A stretch of DNA of 5,948 nt from Chitinophaga pinensis (GTDB lineage: Bacteria > Bacteroidota > Bacteroidia > M30B66): NCBI GenBank assembly GCA_943333015.1, contig CALQRR010000118.1, positions 1 to 5,948 on the forward strand, given 5' to 3'. This document shows, one piece after another, positions 1-5,144 of the stretch (the stretch's first letter is position 1; each line of letters starts with the position of its first letter). The notes under the pieces are model-generated. The model was not told the DNA's origin and searched no databases. It saw only the letters and a list, made by a program, of their open reading frames with translations. The position numbers and the translations under genes are program-made.

Positions 1-889
1 CATTTTCGGGGATCACCCGCAGATGACATTTCAGTGAAGAATCACCGACTATCAATTGATTGCCCAACATGATACCATCTTCAAAGATGGAAATCAGATT
101 GTCGCCCAAGCGTTCTCGAGTTCCCGATTTAACATCGAATAACCAAGTGCGGTAATTTGCCTGCTCAGTACCAAGCTCATTGAATGTTTTGGTGATCTCA
201 TATTCCATTACCTGTGCAGGACGCTGAATCAATGATTTACCGCTTGAATCGGGTTTCTCGGATGTATACAAAATCTGCATCCGATCACCCGTATTAAATG
301 TTTTGTCGATTTTTTTGTTGAGTGAAATGCCTGTTTCTCCAGTCATATTCTCATATAAGTGTCCAATCAGATACCGTCGCTGTTCCTTACCATTGCTTTC
401 GATTTCAATAACATGTAATTCAGGACGATAGGTGATAAAATAGTTGGTGTCGTTTTCAAAGTTATATTGCTCTGTTGGAGGGATTCCCGGAATATTTGAT
501 TGGATCTGAAGGCGTTTGATTTTTCCTTTTTTACCGCACAACACACCATTCTGTATATCTTTCTTTCGATTGATACTGTGCCAGATTTCATCCCCTTTCC
601 AATGTTCGATTTTGTCCGTGTTTTGACCTTGTTTCCGGATAAATCCTGTTGTTTGATTTCCACGTTCGGTATAGGTTACAAACGAGATTTCACGGATGGA
701 GTCTTTTTTATGGAGGATCCATTTTTCTGAAACAGCTTCTTCAATATGATCTGGCAGACTCATCCCATTAGGAGCCTTTACTGAAACAAGGAAGAGCTTG
801 GAGTGTGTTAGAACTGAAAAAGGCTGTTGTGCTTGTGCTTGCTGAAAAATGAATCCTGCCAATAATAGCGATAGTCGTAATAGTGTCAT
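1..889 (-). CDS. Secreted protein of unknown function, 3' end beyond the left edge
   Basis: Reading the minus strand from ATG at 889-887 gives 296 uninterrupted codons to the window edge, so the C-terminus and stop lie outside. The first 20 residues form a classic Sec signal peptide: a short N-terminus with Arg5, a hydrophobic stretch LSLLLAGFIF, and an AQA|QQ signal peptidase I site after residue 20. No lipobox Cys is present, so the product is predicted to be periplasmic, outer-membrane or secreted. The mature part is hydrophilic, rich in Lys, Gln, Asn, Thr and Ile, with alternating polar/hydrophobic stretches that suggest beta structure, and only two Cys in the visible part (near residues 118 and 289). 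I recognise no domain. It is divergent from the lipoprotein gene at 983, with 93 bp between starts. A perfect TACTTTTG -7-like motif lies just upstream. The long open frame, the signal peptide and the normal composition make the gene solid; its function is unknown. Confidence 0.82.
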   Translation of the reverse strand, partial: MTLLRLSLLLAGFIFQQAQAQQPFSVLTHSKLFLVSVKAPNGMSLPDHIEEAVSEKWILHKKDSIREISFVTYTERGNQTTGFIRKQGQNTDKIEHWKGDEIWHSINRKKDIQNGVLCGKKGKIKRLQIQSNIPGIPPTEQYNFENDTNYFITYRPELHVIEIESNGKEQRRYLIGHLYENMTGETGISLNKKIDKTFNTGDRMQILYTSEKPDSSGKSLIQRPAQVMEYEITKTFNELGTEQANYRTWLFDVKSGTRERLGDNLISIFEDGIMLGNQLIVGDSSLKCHLRVIPEN

Positions 890-893
890 AACC

Positions 894-901
894 CAAAAGT
901 A
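894..901 (-). promoter_or_regulatory. Possible Bacteroidota -7 element for the secreted-protein gene
   Basis: The minus strand reads TACTTTTG, a full match to the Bacteroidota -7 consensus TAnnTTTG, ending 4 bases before the ATG at 889. If used, the transcript would be leaderless or nearly so. No TTTG/TTG -33 element is seen at the usual distance of about 19-21 bases, so this is a weak call. Confidence 0.3.
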
Positions 902-958
902 AACAAACAAGGTGTGATGCTCTAAGATTACCAAAGAATGAAACAGGAATGTTTTTTA

Positions 959-966
959 TAACTTCG
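959..966 (+). promoter_or_regulatory. Possible -7 element for the lipoprotein gene
   Basis: TAACTTCG matches five of the six fixed positions of TAnnTTTG and lies 16 bases before the ATG at 983. The short leader that follows is A-rich (AAAAATAAAAAA) with no Shine-Dalgarno sequence, as is usual for Bacteroidota. No good -33 element is visible. Confidence 0.25.
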
Positions 967-982
967 TGAAAAATAAAAAACT

Positions 983-1525
983 ATGCGCCCGCTCATCGCA
1001 CGTTTGTCTTTTCTATTCCTATCCTTGCTCCTCATTGGCTCTTCTTGCAAGAAAACTACCGATCCTCTAGATTACAGTAAGGAATACGAAAACCTCACTT
1101 TCACCGTCGATACAACTTCTTCCACAGGAGAAATTCTACTGGGCACTCAAGAAGTGCAGACAGATGTCCTTACTTACCTGGCAGAGAATGGATTTACCCT
1201 CAATAATCTCAAATCGGTTAAGGTAAATTCCATTACAATCAGCACTGTTAATGCCAATCAGAATCTGGATTATTTCAAGAAACTGGAAGTGAGGTTATCC
1301 AATCAGGGAGCTGGCAATGTGATTTTTGCCAGCAAGGAACTTCCGGATTCGTTTACAGAATCAACAACGACCATCGCTCCGGATGATGTCGATCTGAAAG
1401 AATTTTTCAAACAAGGGGAACTTTCCTTCAGCTTCTTCGCGCAGAATGACCTTCCGATTTTACCAGAACCTGTCCCGATGACTGCAAAGATTTCGGTGCA
1501 GGTGGTTGCGCGCTTAGGGAATTAA
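983..1525 (+). CDS. Small predicted lipoprotein of unknown function
   Basis: The gene encodes 180 residues from an ATG in an A-rich leader. The N-terminus has Arg2 and Arg7, a hydrophobic core of about residues 8-18, and a lipobox LIGSSC with Cys22 as the predicted lipidated residue, followed by KKTTDP. This makes it a signal peptidase II substrate anchored in the cell envelope. The residues after Cys22 are Lys-Lys rather than an acidic lipoprotein-export signal, so a periplasm-facing location is more likely than the cell surface (inference). The mature domain is about 158 residues, acidic and Thr/Ser/Asn-rich, has no further Cys, and alternates in a way that suggests a beta-sandwich. I recognise no family. 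The gene is divergent from the secreted-protein gene at 889 and convergent with aroE: its stop TAA (1523-1525) overlaps the aroE stop within TTAA, leaving no room for a terminator. Confidence 0.88.
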   Translation: MRPLIARLSFLFLSLLLIGSSCKKTTDPLDYSKEYENLTFTVDTTSSTGEILLGTQEVQTDVLTYLAENGFTLNNLKSVKVNSITISTVNANQNLDYFKKLEVRLSNQGAGNVIFASKELPDSFTESTTTIAPDDVDLKEFFKQGELSFSFFAQNDLPILPEPVPMTAKISVQVVARLGN

Positions 1526-2316
1526 TCCTGTTTGCTGATTTCGTTATTCTGCCAAGTTTTCCAGCTTTGTTCTGCTTGCATTTCGAGCATCGATTGACCG
1601 TTGTGAACCATCGCTCCAGCAGCTTTACCTCTTTTTAGAAATTCGGTCTCCGCCGGATTGTACAACAAATCGTACAGCAAGTGTTTGTCTGTAAGCAATT
1701 CATATGGTAAAACGGGTGCAGATTCGGAGTCGGGAAATTGACCGATAGGAGTTGTGTTAATAATGAGCGGGTGAAAACGGATGACATGCTCATTGATTTC
1801 CTCCCAGCTTATTTCCTGATCGCCTTGTGGATTGCGACTCACAAACAAGGTATCAACGCCTAATTTGTAAAGAACATACGCTACAGATGAAGCACTGGCG
1901 CCCGTTCCCAATATCAACGCACGCTCAAACCATGGACGCATCAGGGGCTTGATTGATTCTTTGAATCCGTAGATGTCGGTGTTGAAACCTTTGAGCCGAA
2001 ATCCCGGGATTTTTTGTCCTTCAAAAGGCACATCCGTTTCCTCAACTACGACAGTATTTACCACTTGTAAACCCGCTGCAGGACCATATAATTCATCGAT
2101 ATACGCACAAACCGATGTTTTATAGGGAATGGTTACGTTGAATCCGCGCAATCCGGGTGTTTTCATAACCAGTCGCGGCAATTCATCAATATCGCTCAGC
2201 TCGAAAGCCGTATAGGAAGCATCGGCGATGGATTCGCGCTGGAATTTATCTGCAAACCAGGCAGGGGAGAAGGTATGAACCAAATGCTGCCCAATCAGTC
2301 CGTATTGACGCATCAT
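1522..2316 (-). CDS. aroE: Shikimate dehydrogenase (NADP+), AroE
   Basis: The enzyme reduces 3-dehydroshikimate to shikimate with NADPH, the fourth step of the cytoplasmic pathway to chorismate and aromatic amino acids. The 264 residues fit the usual length of about 270. The N-terminal substrate domain carries HTFSP (14-18), GFNVTIPYK (58-66) with the catalytic Lys66, VNT with Asn87, and NTD (112-114) with Asp114, partner of the Lys. The NADP-binding domain has GTGASAS (137-143), SRNP (160-163), INTTPIG (186-192), YDLLYNP (215-221) and NGQSMLEMQAEQSW (239-252) with Gln247. Two deviations are seen: Thr15 where the substrate-carboxylate-binding Ser is usual, and Ala140 where the loop is normally GxGG. 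All catalytic residues remain, so activity is expected. It is the last gene of the minus-strand operon, and its ATG follows the rhodanese stop directly (TAA-ATG), suggesting coupled translation. A second ATG is the next codon, so the start is uncertain by one residue. Confidence 0.94.
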   Translation of the reverse strand: MMRQYGLIGQHLVHTFSPAWFADKFQRESIADASYTAFELSDIDELPRLVMKTPGLRGFNVTIPYKTSVCAYIDELYGPAAGLQVVNTVVVEETDVPFEGQKIPGFRLKGFNTDIYGFKESIKPLMRPWFERALILGTGASASSVAYVLYKLGVDTLFVSRNPQGDQEISWEEINEHVIRFHPLIINTTPIGQFPDSESAPVLPYELLTDKHLLYDLLYNPAETEFLKRGKAAGAMVHNGQSMLEMQAEQSWKTWQNNEISKQD

Positions 2317-2631
2317 TTAATATTTACTCATTGAGGTATCAATTTCATCGATCCAGGCAAAAATGCCCCCGCTGAGATTGTATACATTGGTAAATCCGTG
2401 TTGTTCTAAAAAGCGGGCAATATTCCCAGAACGTGCACCTGATTTGCACTGAAGAACAACGGGAATGTCTTTGCGTATTGCGTCCAAATGTTCGGGTATA
2501 CTGCCCATCGGAATTAATTCACCTCCGATGTTGGCCGCTTCATATTCGAATTCTTCCCGTACATCAATGAGTTGATGAATTTTTCCCTGGTCACGCCAGT
2601 TCTTGAGTTCGGAAACGGAAATCTCCTTCAT
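2317..2631 (-). CDS. Single-domain rhodanese-like sulfurtransferase
   Basis: Rhodaneses carry a sulfane sulfur on an active-site Cys and pass it from donors such as thiosulfate to an acceptor; with thiosulfate the leaving product is sulfite. I start at ATG 2631-2629, giving 104 residues: it lies one base after the comA stop, whereas the longer frame from 2694 overlaps comA by 62 bases and adds a non-conserved Phe/Asn-rich extension. Features are ISVSELKNW (4-12), the LIDVREEFEYEAANIGG block (21-37), the active-site loop CKSGARSG with Cys62 and Arg67, and a final NLSGGIFAWIDEID region (85-98). No signal peptide is present, so it is cytoplasmic. From memory, the end DEIDTSMSKY resembles the C-terminal rhodanese domain of Bacteroidota MoeB/ThiF-type E1 proteins, so this may be a free-standing relative of that sulfur carrier. 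Sitting between comA and aroE, it could feed sulfite or persulfide to the operon's chemistry; the acceptor is unknown. Confidence 0.92.
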   Translation of the reverse strand: MKEISVSELKNWRDQGKIHQLIDVREEFEYEAANIGGELIPMGSIPEHLDAIRKDIPVVLQCKSGARSGNIARFLEQHGFTNVYNLSGGIFAWIDEIDTSMSKY

Positions 2632-2632
2632 G

Positions 2633-3421
2633 TTAAACAGTTTGTTTGAGTTTGTGGAATTCTTCAGGAAGAAACTGAAAAAAGGTATCTCCACGTAATC
2701 CTAGGCGAAGTGTTTCTAATGGTATTACATCGTCGTGACTGATATTTCCCAAGTTTACATTGGCTCCAATATGCTTGATGAACCAAGCTTGTTGTGATTT
2801 TACAGGCGCTTCCCACAAAATTCGGTCTGAGGGAATTTTAGACAGGATGCGGTTAACCAAAACCACGTGAGCGGTTCCATTAGGACGATAAATTCCAACA
2901 TTTCCGCTTTCACGTGCTTCTGCAATCACCTTCCAAGAACCGGCATCAAGTTCTGCTTTCATCATCGAAATCCATTTTGCAGGAGCAATCAAAATGCCTG
3001 CTTCTTTGGATCCAACTTCCGAAAGTACACGGTAGTTTTTAGCCAATCGGGCGATATACTCGCATTTCTGCCCATGATCCAGAACAATGGAACCATCCGA
3101 AACTTCACAGGTATCCAATCCGAAATTGTCGATGTATCGACGGTAATCATCAAATTTATTCCGAATGATAAACGCCTCGAAAAGCGTTCCGCCTACATAA
3201 ACACGCATCCCTGCGTCCTGATATAGTTTCACTTTTTCTTTCACATTACGTGAAACAAGCGAAGTCCCAAAACCAAGCTTGATAACATCTGCCAGATGAC
3301 CGGAATGCGTGATGAAATCTTCCGCTTGGCGGAGACTCAATCCTTTGTCCATCATCATAGTAACTCCCGATTCACGGGGCTGTGCACTGCGCTCAGGCAG
3401 AAACGGCAATAAGTGTGTCAT
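2633..3421 (-). CDS. comA: Phosphosulfolactate synthase family protein (ComA-like)
   Basis: ComA adds sulfite to phosphoenolpyruvate to give (2R)-phospho-3-sulfolactate, known as the first step of archaeal coenzyme M synthesis and found also in bacteria that make sulfolactate. The 262 residues match the roughly 250-residue single TIM-barrel family. Recognisable blocks in order are LPERSAQPRESGVTMMMDKG (8-27), KLGFGTSLV (48-56), VGGTLFEAF (76-84), EVSDGSI (106-112), VLSEVGSKE (132-140), IAEARESGNVGIYR (166-179), WEAPVKSQQAWFIKHIG (203-219), NVNLGNI (221-227) and IPLETLRLGLRGDTF (233-247). These cover the family's conserved charged residues, so an active enzyme is likely. The ATG overlaps the TPR gene stop as ATGA, and the stop is one base from the rhodanese start. 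No comB, comC or comDE homologue is visible, so the fate of the product (sulfolactate, cysteate or sulfonolipid) is open. The symbol is by homology; do not confuse it with competence comA. Confidence 0.92.
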   Translation of the reverse strand: MTHLLPFLPERSAQPRESGVTMMMDKGLSLRQAEDFITHSGHLADVIKLGFGTSLVSRNVKEKVKLYQDAGMRVYVGGTLFEAFIIRNKFDDYRRYIDNFGLDTCEVSDGSIVLDHGQKCEYIARLAKNYRVLSEVGSKEAGILIAPAKWISMMKAELDAGSWKVIAEARESGNVGIYRPNGTAHVVLVNRILSKIPSDRILWEAPVKSQQAWFIKHIGANVNLGNISHDDVIPLETLRLGLRGDTFFQFLPEEFHKLKQTV

Positions 3422-4827
3422 TCTTTATCTTTATCTCTGTAGCGTTCTACTAACCGGCAAATCTCGGGATTCATTCCCATTCGCGGCAATTCTTCCAACA
3501 TTTTATCTCCGAGTGCAGGTTCCATGGACAAGGCAATTTCTGCCAGCATGATAGCTTCCTGCGTATTTCCTCGGTGTAATTCAATTTCACATGCCTGAAA
3601 CGTCAGACGCCCGTGTCCGGGATGATATTTGAAACTTTCCTGGATAATTTCATGCGCCTCTTCTACGCGCCCTTGTTCCAGCAGCAGGTTGGTCATGAAA
3701 ATCCAGATGTCTTCATTTTCGGGTTCAAACTCAAGCACTTTACGGTACGATTCCTCGGCTTCCGGAGCAAACCCCATTTTCAATTGCAGATAACCCAGAA
3801 TAAACCAAAATGTTCCGCGTGTTGGATCCAAATTGATTCCCTTCTTGATAAATGCGAGGGATTCACTGCTGCGGTCAAGGTAATCGAGTACCACACCAAT
3901 GCCCACCCATGCATCGGGTAAAAATTCATCCAAGGCGGAGGCGCGCTGGTAATATTTCAATGCTTCCGGATACTTATCCAGATTTTCATAGCATTCTCCA
4001 ATGTACAAGAAGGTGGTAGCATCGGGCTCCTCGAGACGAAAAATTTCTTTATACGCCTCAATTGCATCTTCATACCGCTCGGCTGCTGCTAAACAATTGG
4101 CTTTATTAAACCAGGCACTCGCAAAACTATCATCAATCACGGTTGCATAATCGAATGCTTCAATGGCTTTGATGTAATTCTGTTTTTTACTGTATAAGTG
4201 CCCGAGGGCGTACCAAGCGACTTTCGAATAAGGCTGCTCGTCGAGAAATTCATTGAAAAAACGAATGCCCGCAGAAAATTTATTGGTCACATCGAAACAA
4301 AACGACATTTCATACAAAGCCGATTCGTTGTCGGGATTCAGTTTCAAACAACGGCGCAGATAGCGGGCTGCTTTGGCATACTTGCCTTGATTTTGAAACT
4401 CAAATGCGATAAACAGGTAGATTTCTTCAATCCGACGGTCAATGCGCAAAGCTGCTTTGTAAGCTTCGATGGCTTCTGCCGGCCGGCCAAGCATGGCGTA
4501 AATACCACCACGGGTAACAAATATCTCTGGATTGCCAGGTTCGAAAATCTCAATGTCGGTGAGCAATTTCAAGGCTGCATCGTATTTCCCTTCCGCAGAA
4601 AGCAGCTGGGATTTGCGCAGAATGAAGTAGGTAGAATCGGGGTATTGACCGGAAGCAAACTTAATGGCCTTCAGTGCTTTTTGATGATGATTCTCGTGAA
4701 TGTAAAACTCTACGATGTTCTCCAGATCGTCTCGTTCAAAATAATACTGTTCGTTGAGACGGAGCATGCGCTCAAATCGTTTGACTGCGAACTCCGGATT
4801 CTCATTTTCTTCTGAAAATTCATTCAT
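3418..4827 (-). CDS. Cytoplasmic tetratricopeptide repeat (TPR) protein
   Basis: The 469 residues are almost entirely TPR units, with no signal peptide or membrane segment, so a cytoplasmic scaffold or adaptor is likely. About 11-12 repeats at 34-residue spacing can be laid out from near residue 33 to 438 (starts near 66, 100, 134, 168, 202, 236, 270, 304, 338, 372 and 406). They carry the usual pattern of a large residue, Gly or Ala at position 8, Tyr/Phe, Ala at position 20 and a closing Pro, for example WYALGHLYSKKQNYIKAIEA (205-224). The N-terminal 30 residues are acidic (EFSEENENPE), and the C-terminus ends in the charged RYRDKDKE. Such proteins bind peptides or partners; no enzyme domain is present. 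It is the first gene of the operon, and its TGA overlaps the comA ATG by 4 bases. The start at 4827 is the first ATG after a promoter-like TAGTTTTGCA, with no Shine-Dalgarno. Partner and role are unknown. Confidence 0.93.
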   Translation of the reverse strand: MNEFSEENENPEFAVKRFERMLRLNEQYYFERDDLENIVEFYIHENHHQKALKAIKFASGQYPDSTYFILRKSQLLSAEGKYDAALKLLTDIEIFEPGNPEIFVTRGGIYAMLGRPAEAIEAYKAALRIDRRIEEIYLFIAFEFQNQGKYAKAARYLRRCLKLNPDNESALYEMSFCFDVTNKFSAGIRFFNEFLDEQPYSKVAWYALGHLYSKKQNYIKAIEAFDYATVIDDSFASAWFNKANCLAAAERYEDAIEAYKEIFRLEEPDATTFLYIGECYENLDKYPEALKYYQRASALDEFLPDAWVGIGVVLDYLDRSSESLAFIKKGINLDPTRGTFWFILGYLQLKMGFAPEAEESYRKVLEFEPENEDIWIFMTNLLLEQGRVEEAHEIIQESFKYHPGHGRLTFQACEIELHRGNTQEAIMLAEIALSMEPALGDKMLEELPRMGMNPEICRLVERYRDKDKE

Positions 4828-4848
4828 ACGCCGCCAACAATTGGTTTC

Positions 4849-4858
4849 TGCAAAACTA
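4849..4858 (-). promoter_or_regulatory. Probable -7 element of the TPR-comA-rhodanese-aroE operon
   Basis: The minus strand reads TAGTTTTGCA, a full TAnnTTTG match followed by the CA that often accompanies it in Bacteroidota promoters. Its end is 21 bases before the TPR ATG, so transcription would start with a leader of roughly 15 bases. The -33 region has no clean TTTG. This is the only candidate upstream of four genes packed without gaps, so it would drive them all. Confidence 0.42.
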
Positions 4859-4949
4859 AGAAATATTGGCCTAAGGCGGGTGGAAGTTTTAAACAGATAT
4901 CTGAAAGGTGAATCATCGGGTTGAAGTCGAGCGAATTAGGATTGAACAC

Positions 4950-4959
4950 TATATTTGCA
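4950..4959 (+). promoter_or_regulatory. Possible -7 element for the GH57 gene
   Basis: TATATTTGCA is a full match to TAnnTTTG with the following CA. It lies about 190 bases upstream of the ATG at 5145, which would give an unusually long leader. The nearest TTG (4921-4923) is 26 bases upstream, longer than the usual spacing. A second, poorer candidate, TATTTTTT, abuts the ATG (5137-5144). Confidence 0.33.
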
Positions 4960-5001
4960 AACGTTTTCAGGAGTTTGAAATTGTTCGGAAAAAGCAGAGA
5001 A

Positions 5002-5010
5002 TTATCCACA
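5002..5010 (+). other. Perfect match to the DnaA box consensus
   Basis: TTATCCACA fits TTATNCACA exactly and lies between the two divergent genes. No second perfect box, AT-rich unwinding repeat or dnaA/dnaN gene is nearby, so an origin is not supported. A DnaA-regulated promoter, a titration site or chance are the options. Confidence 0.22.
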
Positions 5011-5144
5011 TTACATTCTGTTTTACGCATACAAGGTAGAGGCAAAGTGTCCATTTGACAAGATTTTCCTAACATTGTCCTTTCGGGTTTGCCATTTTAA
5101 GAAGCTCCAAACACCGAACCTGAACAATTCACCACGTATTTTTT

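Larger units (their letters stand above)
4828..5144. other. Divergent intergenic region, 317 bp
   Basis: This gap separates the operon starting at 4827 (minus) from the GH57 gene starting at 5145 (plus). It holds promoter-like motifs for both directions (4849-4858 minus, 4950-4959 plus), a 10-bp palindrome CAGATATCTG at 4894-4903, and a perfect DnaA-box 9-mer at 5002-5010. Only unconvincing short reading frames occur, and I see no tRNA, terminator or clear structured RNA. Confidence 0.7.

Noticed and set aside
367..730. Two overlapping short frames (minus 367-663, plus 500-730).
   Set aside because: Both are shadows of the longer minus-strand secreted-protein gene (1-889), which has a signal peptide and no stop.
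2632..2694. Longer rhodanese start at 2694.
   Set aside because: It would overlap comA by 62 bases and add a non-conserved 21-residue extension; the ATG at 2631 sits one base after the comA stop and matches the domain start.
4198..4815. A 205-codon plus-strand frame opposite the TPR gene.
   Set aside because: It lies wholly antisense to a clear TPR gene, has no family features, and is explained by the codon pattern of that gene.
4894..4903. CAGATATCTG as a regulator operator.
   Set aside because: A 10-bp palindrome is expected by chance about once in three gaps of this size, and no second copy or regulator gene is present.
5002..5010. Chromosomal replication origin.
   Set aside because: There is only one perfect DnaA box, no cluster, no unwinding element, and no replication gene nearby.
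4824..5075. An 83-codon minus-strand frame that ends with an ATGA overlap on the TPR start and could be a leader gene.
   Set aside because: The product is rich in Pro, Cys, Asn and Leu with no domain, and the frame runs through both candidate promoters and the DnaA box. The overlap looks accidental, though conservation in relatives could revive it.
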